In this document: piece after piece, positions 24,482 to 32,652 of the stretch
Layout of the letters: the number at the start of each line of letters is the position of its first letter
How positions within the stretch are numbered: the first letter of the stretch is position 1
From: Deltaproteobacteria bacterium
GTDB taxonomy: Bacteria; Desulfobacterota; Desulfuromonadia; Geobacterales; Pseudopelobacteraceae
NCBI GenBank assembly: GCA_021778115.1
Contig: JAJYCS010000006.1
Span: forward strand, 1-53,763
Reading direction: 5' to 3'
DNA: 53,763 nt
Translations under genes and position numbers: made by a program
The notes under the pieces: model-generated
The model's database searches: none
Told to the model about the DNA's origin: nothing
Seen by the model: only the letters and a program-made list of their open reading frames with translations

Positions 24482-26604
24482 GCGATACCGCGATCCGCGC
24501 CAAGATCAACGACACCTTTCTCCGTCGGGCCCTGAAGAACTTTGCTGCCGCCTATCCCCAGGCCCGGGCCAAGGCGTTCGAGGGGATCGATTTCGAGCGG
24601 CTCCGGGGGCGGATCGCCGACCAGAAGCGGGCCGGCTTGAGCCGGCTGCCGGAGCTGGTGGCCGGTTTTACCGCCAGCGCCGAACAGGCCGGGGCCACGG
24701 TGCACCGCTGCCGGACCCCGCAGGATGCCTGCCGTGTGATACTGGAGATCATCCGCGCCAAGGGGGCCGACCTCCTGGTCAAGTCCAAGGCGATGACCTC
24801 TGAGGAGATCGAACTGAACCGGTACCTGGAGGCCAACGGCGTGCGCTGTCTGGAGACCGACCTGGGGGAGTGGATCATCCAGCTGGCCGGGGAACGCCCC
24901 TCCCATATGGTGATGCCGGCGATCCACAAGAACAAGGAGGAGGTGGCGGCGCTGTTCAGCAGGGCCACCGGCAGTGACTGTCGGCCGGAGATCCCGTTGC
25001 TGGTGCAAAAGGCCCGCGAGACCCTGCGCAGCGGCTTTCTGGAGGGGCAGGTAGGGCTGTCCGGGGCCAACGTGGCCATGGCCGACAGCGGGGCCTTTGC
25101 CATCATCACCAACGAGGGGAACGGCCGGCTGGTCACCACCCTGCCCCGGACCCATATCGCCCTGATCGGGGTGGAGAAGATCGTCCCCTCCCTGGCCGAG
25201 GCCCTGGACGTGATCGAGGTGCTGCCGAAAAACGCAACCGGCCAGAAGATCACTTCCTATGTCTCCTTCATCAAGGGACCCACCGGGGGCGACGGCCGGG
25301 AGCTCCATATCGTGCTTCTGGACAACGGCCGCCTCGATCTGGCTGCCGACCCGGCCTTCGGCCAGGCCCTGCAGTGCGTCAAGTGCGGGGCCTGCGCCAA
25401 TGTCTGCCCGATCTACGAGATCGTGGGGGGGCATGTCTTCGGCCATATCTACGTGGGGGGGATCGGCCTGGTGCTGACCCCGTTCTTCCACGGCCTGGAC
25501 AAGGCAGAGGAGATACTCAAGCTCTGCATCGGCTGCCGCAAGTGCAATGAGGTCTGCGCCGCCAGGATCGACATCGAGGGGTTGATCGTGGACCTGCGGG
25601 AACGGCTGAAAAAACCGCTGGGCCAGGGGATGCTCTTTGCCACGATGCTGAAGAATCGCGCCCTGTTTCACACCGCCCTGCGGGCCGCCTATCTGGCCCA
25701 GAAGCCGTTGCAGGGGGAGGGGGGACGAATCAGACACCTGCCGCTCCTGTTCGATGCCTCGGCCGCCGGCAAGTCGCTCCCCCCCATTGCCGAGCGTCCC
25801 TACCGGGAGCTGGTGCAGCACGTATCCCCCCTCGATCCCCCCCTGAACCAGGGGGGGAAGAGAGAGAAGGTGCTGTTCTACTCCGGCTGTCTGGCGGATT
25901 TCGTCTATCCGGAGCTCTGCCGGGATGCGGCGGAGAGCCTGGAACGGTTGGGGTATGCGGTCCATTTCCCGCAGAAGCAGTCGTGCTGCGGCATCCCGGC
26001 CCGTTATGCCGGTGAGATGGCGGTGGCCCGGGATATGGCCCGGATCAACTTGGAGGTGCTGCTGGAGCAGGAGGCTGACTACGTGGTGACCATCTGCCCC
26101 ACCTGCACCATGTCGCTCAGGCACGATTTCCCCAAGCTCCTGGCCGGGGAACCGGCGGCGAGGGCAAGGGCGGAACAGCTGGCGGCCAAGGTGATGAACT
26201 ACGCCGAGCTGGTGGCGCTCCGCCTGGGAGATACCCCGGCAGGACCGACTGAAGCGGGGGCGGTAGTCACCTACCACGATGCCTGTCACCTGCGGCGGGG
26301 GTGCGGGGTGTATGAGGAACCGCGGCGGGTGCTGACCCGTCTGGTGGGGGCCGAGATTCGCGAGATGGTGGACCACGACAAATGCTGCGGCTTCGGCGGT
26401 TCCTACTCCCTCAAGTACCCGGAGCTGTCCCGGGAGGTGCTGCGCAACAAGCTGACGAATATCGCGGCCACCGGCGTTGCCACCGTGGCTGTGGACTGCC
26501 CCGGCTGCCGGCTGCAGATCGAGGGGGGGCTCACCGAGGCCGGCTCGACGGTGCGGGTGGAACATACCGCCACCCTGGTGGCCCGTCGGTTGCGGGGGAG
26601 CTGA
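24478..26604 (+). CDS. Fused LutB-LutA L-lactate oxidation iron-sulfur protein (LldF-LldE)
   Basis: 708 residues. Residues ~1-300 are a LUD domain (VGLSGANVAMADSGAFAIITNEGNGR, PRTHIALIGVEKIVP). Then come two 4Fe-4S motifs (CVKCGACANVCP; CIGCRKCNEVCAARID) as in LutB. From ~465 to the end there is a LutA-like part with two CCG domains (CCGIPARYAGEMAVARDM ... CPTCTM; DACHLRRGCGVYE ... KCCGFGGSYSLKYPELS). Usually LutA and LutB are separate. The junction around residue 455 holds a Pro/Gly-rich stretch encoded by a G/C hairpin. It should oxidise L-lactate to pyruvate with LutC. Confidence 0.92.
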   Translation: MSDTAIRAKINDTFLRRALKNFAAAYPQARAKAFEGIDFERLRGRIADQKRAGLSRLPELVAGFTASAEQAGATVHRCRTPQDACRVILEIIRAKGADLLVKSKAMTSEEIELNRYLEANGVRCLETDLGEWIIQLAGERPSHMVMPAIHKNKEEVAALFSRATGSDCRPEIPLLVQKARETLRSGFLEGQVGLSGANVAMADSGAFAIITNEGNGRLVTTLPRTHIALIGVEKIVPSLAEALDVIEVLPKNATGQKITSYVSFIKGPTGGDGRELHIVLLDNGRLDLAADPAFGQALQCVKCGACANVCPIYEIVGGHVFGHIYVGGIGLVLTPFFHGLDKAEEILKLCIGCRKCNEVCAARIDIEGLIVDLRERLKKPLGQGMLFATMLKNRALFHTALRAAYLAQKPLQGEGGRIRHLPLLFDASAAGKSLPPIAERPYRELVQHVSPLDPPLNQGGKREKVLFYSGCLADFVYPELCRDAAESLERLGYAVHFPQKQSCCGIPARYAGEMAVARDMARINLEVLLEQEADYVVTICPTCTMSLRHDFPKLLAGEPAARARAEQLAAKVMNYAELVALRLGDTPAGPTEAGAVVTYHDACHLRRGCGVYEEPRRVLTRLVGAEIREMVDHDKCCGFGGSYSLKYPELSREVLRNKLTNIAATGVATVAVDCPGCRLQIEGGLTEAGSTVRVEHTATLVARRLRGS
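25837..25857 (+). repeat. G/C inverted repeat at the LutB-LutA junction
   Basis: CCCCCCC TGAACCA GGGGGGG, a perfect 7-bp homopolymeric stem inside the coding sequence, preceded by a further CCCCC run at 25826-25831. It encodes DPPLNQGGK, a peptide style known from small palindromic repeats that invade genes in frame. Only one copy was noticed in the window. Confidence 0.5.
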
Positions 26605-26613
26605 TCTGTGGCC

Positions 26614-26874
26614 TCAGTGGCGGGAGGGGTGGTCTGACCGTTGATCCGACGCGGACGGCTGCGCATCCCCGGTCACCTCGTCCATGGAGATCTCGGCCTG
26701 CAGCGCCTGGATAAACGCAGCCACCTCCCGCTCGCGCCCCGGGGGGGCGGTGATCTGCACGATTCCCCGTTCCCGGTCTGCGGTGCTGACCGTACAGAGG
26801 CCGTCGTGGGCCTCGGCCAGGAAGGTCAGCAGGACATGATCGGGGCGCGCCACCCGGAAGAAACGGCGCATCAC
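26614..26874 (-). CDS. DUF4911-type small protein
   Basis: 86 residues. Core RRFFRVARPDHVLLTFLAEAHDGLCTVSTADRERGIVQITAPPGREREVAAFIQAL matches the DUF4911 pattern, a one-domain ferredoxin-like fold of unknown function common in delta-proteobacteria. The 20-residue hydrophilic tail is extra. It overlaps the ArnD-like gene by four bases and so is coupled to it. Role unknown. Confidence 0.7.
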   Translation of the reverse strand: MMRRFFRVARPDHVLLTFLAEAHDGLCTVSTADRERGIVQITAPPGREREVAAFIQALQAEISMDEVTGDAQPSASDQRSDHPSRH

Positions 26875-27776
26875 GGCGCCACCTCCTCCCCCTGGAGCGC
26901 CACCGGCAGGGCCCGTCCTGCAATCATCCCCATGGCCAGGGAGCAGGCCGGGGCAGCCGTGATTGCGGCCCTGGCCTCGGCCAGGGTGATGCAGGGCACG
27001 CCTGTGTCGACCAGACGTTCCAGCAGCCGGCGAAAGGAGCTGCTGATCACCCCCCCCTCCAGTTCGGTATGGATCGTCAGCACGTTCAGGCCTGGTTTCA
27101 GGTGCTGCAGGTAGTACGCCGGCAGCGCCTCCGGGGAGAGGCCGTCCCGTCCCAGCAGTTCGTCCGCCGTGGGGAGGGTGGTGGGGATCTGCAGGGTGGT
27201 GAAGCGCTGGCCGTTCATGACCGGGTAGAAGGGGGCTGTCCCCCGGCAGTCACTGCAGTAGGCAAGTCCCATCTGATCCTGCAGGGCCAACGACTCCGGC
27301 GAGACGGTCCAGCCGGGGGCGGCGGAGGTGGCGGCCAGGCGGCCAAAGACCTGCAGGAACGCCTTGGCCCCCTGTCCCAGTTCCGACTTGGCAAGGCTGA
27401 TATCGCTGCCGATCAGGAAATCGTGCCAGTTGACATGATCCCAGGCATGGATCCCCACCTCGTGCCCCTGTTGTGCCACCTGCTGCAGCACCCCCGCGCA
27501 CCTTTTGTAGATTACCGGCCCCGGCAGCAGTACGCCGTAGAGCATGGTCCTGAGGCCGTAGGCCGATGGGGCGCCGGAGCGCAACGCCTTGCGCAGGAAT
27601 CCTCTGTGGGTGAAGATCCGCCGCAGGGCACGCCCGGTATGATCCGGTCCCAGGGAGAAGTAGAAGGTGCCGCGGGCAGCGTGGCGCGCCAGCAGGTCCA
27701 GCAGTAGCGGCACCCCGTCACGGGTGCCGGCGTAGGTATCGACGTCGATCTTCAGGGCAACGAACGGTTGCGACAT
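26871..27776 (-). CDS. ArnD-like polysaccharide deacetylase
   Basis: 301 residues from ATG 27776 (GGAGGGG upstream); a longer frame to 27821 lacks an RBS. NodB-type metal deacetylase: VALKIDVDTYAGTRDGVPLLLDLL (catalytic and metal Asp), the fold's GHEVGIHAWDHVNW (HxxxxH-type motif), SAAPGWTV, YCSDCRGTAPFYPV, LQIPTTLPTADELLGRD and LTIHTELEGG. These follow ArnD, which deformylates undecaprenyl-phosphate-Ara4FN for lipid A modification. No other arn genes are nearby, so the substrate is not certain. Confidence 0.82.
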   Translation of the reverse strand: MSQPFVALKIDVDTYAGTRDGVPLLLDLLARHAARGTFYFSLGPDHTGRALRRIFTHRGFLRKALRSGAPSAYGLRTMLYGVLLPGPVIYKRCAGVLQQVAQQGHEVGIHAWDHVNWHDFLIGSDISLAKSELGQGAKAFLQVFGRLAATSAAPGWTVSPESLALQDQMGLAYCSDCRGTAPFYPVMNGQRFTTLQIPTTLPTADELLGRDGLSPEALPAYYLQHLKPGLNVLTIHTELEGGVISSSFRRLLERLVDTGVPCITLAEARAAITAAPACSLAMGMIAGRALPVALQGEEVAP

Positions 27777-27883
27777 GGTCCCCTCCAGAGACACTATGCC
27801 ACAGCCGGCGGTCCGGGACAAAAGGTTTGTCTGCCAGCAACGGCGATGCTATAAGGAGGCGTTTGTAACAGAGAGGGGCATGC

Positions 27884-29704
27884 ATGAAATCGTACGAGGG
27901 AGAGTCGTTCTGGGGGGGCGTTGTCAAGGCGATGGGGCTGGTGTTCGGCGACATCGGCACCAGTCCGATCTACACCCTGACCGTCATCTTTGCCATCACC
28001 CACCCGACCCGTGACAATATCTACGGCATCGTCTCGCTGGTGTTCTGGACCCTTCTGGTACTGGTGCAGCTTGAGTATGCGACCCTGGCCATGTCTCTCT
28101 CCCGCAAGGGGGAGGGGGGGACCATCGTGCTGAAGGAGATCCTCTCCCGGATGCTGCAGCCGGGACGGCGGCTGGCCTTTATCGGCCTGCTCTCCTTTGT
28201 GGGGGTGGCGTTACTGCTGGGGGACGGCGTGATCACCCCGGCCATCTCGATCCTCTCGGCGGTGGAAGGGATCGTGCTGATCCCCGGCCTGGAGGGGGTG
28301 CCGCACTGCGTGTTGTTGCTGATCGCCGCCCTGATCGCCGTGGGACTGTTCATCTTTCAGTACAAGGGGACCGACCGGGTGGCCGGCGCCTTTGGCCCGA
28401 TCATGGTGCTTTGGTTCGTCTCGCTGACGGTCTCCGGTCTGGTGGGGATCGCCTCCCATCCAGGGGTGCTCAAGGCGCTCAGCCCCCATTTTGCCCTTGA
28501 TTTCATGCTGCGGCATGGGATCGCCGGCTTCTTTGTCCTGTCCGAGGTGATCCTGTGCGCCACCGGCGGCGAGGCCCTCTACGCCGATATGGGGCACCTG
28601 GGGCGGCGGCCGATCCGTCACGCCTGGCATTTTGTCTTTGTCGCCCTGGTGATCAACTATCTGGGGCAGGGGGCCTTTCTGATCAACCATCCCGGCAGCA
28701 GCAGCATGCTGTTCGGCATGGTGAAGTGGCAGGCGCCGCTGCTCTACATCCCGTTCCTGATCCTGACCATCCTGGCCACGGTGATCGCCTCCCAGGCCCT
28801 GATCAGCGGGGTCTTTTCCATCGTCTACCAGGGAATTACCACCCGGATTCTGCCCCTGCTGAAGGTGGACTACACCTCCAGTCACTTAAAATCCCAGATC
28901 TACATCGGGTCAGTCAACTGGCTCCTGCTGGGGCTGGTGCTGATGATCATGCTGATCTTCCAGAAGTCGGAGAACCTTGCTGCCGCCTACGGCCTGGCGG
29001 TGACCGGCACCATGACCATCACCGGCATCATGATGGTGATGATCTTCTCCCGCACCACCAAGAAGTGGAAGGTGCCACTGGCGGCGCTGGTAACCGCGGT
29101 GGACGGCCTGTTTCTGGTCTCGAACCTCTACAAACTGCCCCACGGCGGCTACTGGTCCCTGATCCTCGCCTCGGTACCGCTAACGACGATCCTGATCTGG
29201 ACCCGGGGGCAGCGGGCCCTCTACAAGGCGCTCCGTCCCCTTGAGCTGGACGTGTTCCAGCTGGCCTACGAACAGATCTACGCCAAGGGGCGGAACATCC
29301 CCGGCACCGGCCTGTTCTTCGTCAAGGAGTACAGCGTCATCCCCCCTTATGTCGTGCATTGCATCATCCGCAGCAACATCATCTACGAGCGGAACGTCTT
29401 TATTTCCATCAATCGCACCGATGAGCCGTACGGGGTGTCGAGCGCCCTGCAGACCGGGATCGCCACCGGCCTTGACGCCTTCGAGATCCAGGCCGGCTAC
29501 ATGGAGCATATCTCCATCGAAGAGCTCCTGCAGCAGCACGGGATCAAGGAGAAGGTCATCTTCTACGGCATCGAGGATATCGCCACGCCGAACGTGGTCT
29601 GGAAGCTGTTCTCGGTGATCAAGCGCCTGACCCCCAATTTCGTCCAGTTCAACAAGTTGCCGGCGGCGAAGCTGCAGGGGGTGGTAACCAGGGTGGAGAT
29701 GTAG
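27884..29704 (+). CDS. kup: KUP-family potassium transporter
   Basis: 606 residues, about 12 transmembrane helices and a ~150-residue cytosolic tail. Family segments: LVFGDIGTSPIYTL (helix 1), ARKGEGGTIVL-like SRKGEGGTIVLKEIL, GDGVITPAISILSAVEG, FQYKGTDRVAGAFGPIM, and GGEALYADMGHLGRRPI. Proton-coupled K+ uptake at the inner membrane. Start ATG 27884 has GAGAGGGG upstream. It is divergent from the ArnD-like gene. The 107-bp gap holds GACAAA-AGG-TTTGTC (27817-27831), a possible regulatory palindrome. Confidence 0.95.
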   Translation: MKSYEGESFWGGVVKAMGLVFGDIGTSPIYTLTVIFAITHPTRDNIYGIVSLVFWTLLVLVQLEYATLAMSLSRKGEGGTIVLKEILSRMLQPGRRLAFIGLLSFVGVALLLGDGVITPAISILSAVEGIVLIPGLEGVPHCVLLLIAALIAVGLFIFQYKGTDRVAGAFGPIMVLWFVSLTVSGLVGIASHPGVLKALSPHFALDFMLRHGIAGFFVLSEVILCATGGEALYADMGHLGRRPIRHAWHFVFVALVINYLGQGAFLINHPGSSSMLFGMVKWQAPLLYIPFLILTILATVIASQALISGVFSIVYQGITTRILPLLKVDYTSSHLKSQIYIGSVNWLLLGLVLMIMLIFQKSENLAAAYGLAVTGTMTITGIMMVMIFSRTTKKWKVPLAALVTAVDGLFLVSNLYKLPHGGYWSLILASVPLTTILIWTRGQRALYKALRPLELDVFQLAYEQIYAKGRNIPGTGLFFVKEYSVIPPYVVHCIIRSNIIYERNVFISINRTDEPYGVSSALQTGIATGLDAFEIQAGYMEHISIEELLQQHGIKEKVIFYGIEDIATPNVVWKLFSVIKRLTPNFVQFNKLPAAKLQGVVTRVEM

Positions 29705-29731
29705 TCTTGCCTCTTGAAAAGGTCGACATGG

Positions 29732-29759
29732 CGCCCCGCTGGTTCAATCCGGCGGGGCG
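29732..29759. terminator. Bidirectional terminator between kup and pilT
   Basis: CGCCCCGC / GCGGGGCG, 8-bp GC stem with a 12-nt loop, in the 68-bp gap between the convergent kup and pilT stops. A TCTCGGTTT tail follows on the plus strand. Confidence 0.65.
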
Positions 29760-29772
29760 TCTCGGTTTCTGG

Positions 29773-30846
29773 CTACGTGGCGGCTGGGGTCTGGGGCAGG
29801 TACTGTTCGAACTGTTTCTTGTCAATGGCGCAGCGGTAGGCCTCTTCTGGGTTCACCTGCTTGGTCTTGAGCAGGTCAAGCAGGTGCTGGTCCATCAGCT
29901 GCATCCCGTCCTTCTTGGCGGTCTGGATGATGGAGGGGATCTGGAAGGTTTTCCCTTCGCGGATCAGGTTGGCGATGGCCGGGGTCCCCAGCATGATCTC
30001 CAGGGCCGCCACTCTGCCATGGCCGTCGGCGGTCTTCAGCAGTTGCTGGCAGACCACCCCTTTGAGCGACTCCGACAGCATGGTGCGGACCTGATCCTGG
30101 GACTCCTTGGGAAAGACGTCGATGATCCGGTCGATGGTCTTGGCGGCGGTGTTGGTATGCAGGGTGCCGAACACCAGGTGGCCGGTCTCGGCGGCGCTCA
30201 TGGCCAGCTGTATGGTCTCCAGGTCCCGCATCTCTCCCACCAGGATGATATCCGGATCTTCCCGTAGGGCGGCCCGCAGGGCCGAGGCGAACGAAGCGGT
30301 GTGCGCGCCGATCTGGCGTTGATTCAGTAATGACTGCTTGTTTTCATGGATGAACTCCAGCGGGTCTTCCAGGGTGAGGATATGCTCCTTGCGGGTGCTG
30401 TTGATCAGATCGATCAGGGCCGCCAGGGTGGTGGACTTGCCGGAACCGGTGGGACCGGTCACCAGCACCAGCCCCTTTTTGAACAGGGTCATCCGCCTGA
30501 CCCCCTCCGGCAGGTTCAGCTGATCGGCCGAGAGGATCGTGGCCGGGATGATCCGGAACACCGCCGCCACGCCGCGGTGGGTCATCATGATATTCCCCCT
30601 GAACCGGGCGAGATCCGGTACGGCATAGGCAAAGTCCAGATCGTTGGTGGACTCGAAATGGGTCCGCTGTTCGTCATCCAATATCTCAAACAGGATCGGC
30701 AGCAGCTCCTCGTGGGAGAGCGACTTGAACTGGAGCCGGACCATCTCGCCGTGCTGTCTGAAGATGGGCGGGTTTCCGGAGGAGAGATGCAGATCGGAGG
30801 CCCCCTGCTCTTTCATCATCCTGAAGAGTGCATCTATCTTGGCCAT
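29773..30846 (-). CDS. pilT: Type IV pilus retraction ATPase PilT
   Basis: 357 residues from ATG 30846 (GGAG upstream). Walker A GPTGSGKST near residue 131, Asp box LTLEDPLEF, Walker B DPDIILVGEMRDLE and His box FGTLHTN are all intact, along with N-terminal ASDLHLSSGNPP. The hexameric ATPase depolymerises type IV pili for twitching motility and may act in Geobacter-type pilus dynamics. It lies 19 bp downstream of the PilB-like protein gene. Geobacter-type genomes have several pilT paralogues; the core pilus genes are not in this window. Confidence 0.93.
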   Translation of the reverse strand: MAKIDALFRMMKEQGASDLHLSSGNPPIFRQHGEMVRLQFKSLSHEELLPILFEILDDEQRTHFESTNDLDFAYAVPDLARFRGNIMMTHRGVAAVFRIIPATILSADQLNLPEGVRRMTLFKKGLVLVTGPTGSGKSTTLAALIDLINSTRKEHILTLEDPLEFIHENKQSLLNQRQIGAHTASFASALRAALREDPDIILVGEMRDLETIQLAMSAAETGHLVFGTLHTNTAAKTIDRIIDVFPKESQDQVRTMLSESLKGVVCQQLLKTADGHGRVAALEIMLGTPAIANLIREGKTFQIPSIIQTAKKDGMQLMDQHLLDLLKTKQVNPEEAYRCAIDKKQFEQYLPQTPAAT

Positions 30847-30865
30847 GAAGTCTTCTCCGTTGGGA

Positions 30866-32518
30866 TTACTTGACCACTGCGGCGAGATACTCCTCCAGCG
30901 CGACCGCGCCGGAACGGAGGAGGGCCTCGCCGTTGGCCTCGATACCGCTGTAGCCGTCGGCATACAGCCCTTTCAGGAAGCTGTCGCCATCAGGCGTCGC
31001 CTCAAAACGGTGGCGCAGCGCCGTATCGAAGCAGATGATGTCGGTCAGGAGCAGTCGTTCACCGGTACCGGTGAACCCGCAGCGGCTGCAGCCGACGGCG
31101 TGATAGAGGTCGGTCGGCATCTGCTGCAGCCGCAGGTTGACCATCTCCTGCGGCGCCTGCTCGCGGGATCGGCGACAGTCGGGACAGAGCAGCTGCATCC
31201 CCTGCAAGGAGACGATACCGGCCAGGAACGGGGTGAGGAAGGCGTTCCGCTGCTGGTAGCGGATCAGGTGGTCGCACAGGTTACCGGTGCCGTGGATATC
31301 CATGCCGGCCAGCACCAGTTTGCCGCGCATGGCGGCGCGAAACCCCGCCGTAAAGGGGACCAGGCTGGTGGCATCCTCAATCACCAGGATGTCGGGATCA
31401 TGTTCGAGGGCATCCATGATCAACCGCCCTTCGGCTGATTCCTGTTCCGGCAGCGGGATGCGGGGAAACCGTTTCTGAAGCCGGCCCGGTTCATCGCCCA
31501 GGATCAGCACCGCCGTCCCTTCGGTGGCCCTCTGCTCCAGGAGCAGCTCGATGAAGCGACACCGTTCCTGCAACGAGCGAGAGGCAACCAGGATCAGTCC
31601 CTGGTGTTGGGCGGCGAGGAGGTCAAATTGCCGCTTCTGGAAGGGGGGGAGTTTCAGCTCCTCCAGGGTGGAGGGGAGGCCGGTGGCGATCTGTCGCCGG
31701 ATCGTGAGGTAGTCGCCGCTGTTCCCCGTCAACACGAGCAGCTGAAAGGTAAGTTCGCATTGCTGGTACCGAAAGAGGAAGGAGCCGGTCTGCGACGGTT
31801 CTTTGGTGGCGGTCAGGTTGGCGGTCGTTCTGATCAGGCGGCACAGGTCGGGATAATGAGCCGCGGTCAGCTCTCCCAGGCGATGGGTGACCGTCCCCTG
31901 CCGGGCCGTGATCTCGATACGCTCCCCCATGGGCCTGAACGAGAACGATGACAGCCGGTGTTGGATCGCGTGGGAGAGCAGACTGCTGAACAGCAGTTGG
32001 CCGCTCGTATCGCCGTTGCTGGCGGCGACCAGTTCCGCGGGGAGGATATCGGATGAGAATCCGAGGGTCAGCCCCGTCGGGAGGCCGTACAAGAGGTCGA
32101 TCATGGCCTCGATCTCATCACCCAGGGCGATGGAGAGGTTGATCGGGCATCCCGACGCCTCGGTCGCGGCGGTGATCGCCTCCTTGTTGAGCGGATCGGC
32201 AATGGCGATGGCGAGTTCGTCGCCGGCCCTGATCAACGGGATAAGCTGGTGCGTCCGGCAGAGATGGGCTGGCAGCAGGTTCAGGGCCTCAGCGTCGATC
32301 ATCTCCCGTTTGAGGCGGACATAGGGGATCTCCAGCTGGTTTGAGAGCGCCCAGTTGATATCCTCCTGGCTGACGATCCCCAGGGAGACCAGCACCTCGC
32401 CAAACCGCCGGCCGCTCCGCTGCTGTTCGGCAAGGGCGGCGGCGATGTCGGCATCGTTGATGATACGGGAATTGTACAGGACGGCGCCGAGCGTCCCCTC
32501 CCTGACCGTGAACGGCAT
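30866..32518 (-). CDS. PilB/GspE-like protein with degenerate ATPase (pseudo-ATPase) and MshEN-like N-terminus
   Basis: 550 residues. The N-terminus (TLGAVLYNSRIINDADIAAALAEQQ ... RRFGEVLVSLGIVSQEDINWALSNQ) looks like tandem MshEN motifs, which in MshE bind c-di-GMP; the second copy is the better one. The C-terminal half keeps the GspE/PilB layout: a zinc-binding CPDC ... CSRCGF region and a Walker B-like DPDILVIEDAT. But where GPTGSGKTT should be it reads LVASRSLQERCRF, without the catalytic Lys. ATP hydrolysis is therefore unlikely. It precedes pilT in one operon and may regulate it. Confidence 0.75.
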   Translation of the reverse strand: MPFTVREGTLGAVLYNSRIINDADIAAALAEQQRSGRRFGEVLVSLGIVSQEDINWALSNQLEIPYVRLKREMIDAEALNLLPAHLCRTHQLIPLIRAGDELAIAIADPLNKEAITAATEASGCPINLSIALGDEIEAMIDLLYGLPTGLTLGFSSDILPAELVAASNGDTSGQLLFSSLLSHAIQHRLSSFSFRPMGERIEITARQGTVTHRLGELTAAHYPDLCRLIRTTANLTATKEPSQTGSFLFRYQQCELTFQLLVLTGNSGDYLTIRRQIATGLPSTLEELKLPPFQKRQFDLLAAQHQGLILVASRSLQERCRFIELLLEQRATEGTAVLILGDEPGRLQKRFPRIPLPEQESAEGRLIMDALEHDPDILVIEDATSLVPFTAGFRAAMRGKLVLAGMDIHGTGNLCDHLIRYQQRNAFLTPFLAGIVSLQGMQLLCPDCRRSREQAPQEMVNLRLQQMPTDLYHAVGCSRCGFTGTGERLLLTDIICFDTALRHRFEATPDGDSFLKGLYADGYSGIEANGEALLRSGAVALEEYLAAVVK

Positions 32519-32652
32519 AGCTCTCCCTTCCGAACGGGTGATGGCGCTATTGTAGCGCGCTCCCCTGGAGAGTCAACCATTGCAGAGTCCGGCCCCCCAT
32601 GCTACAGATGCAGACCGCATCACGCAGGTCATCCCGTAAGGAGTTTTATCGC

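Noticed and set aside
24364-26565. A 733-codon minus-strand open frame opposite lutBA
   Set aside because: Shadow of the GC-rich lutBA gene. The translation is Gly/His/Gln/Pro-rich low-complexity without a domain, whereas the plus-strand frame has full iron-sulfur and LUD motifs.
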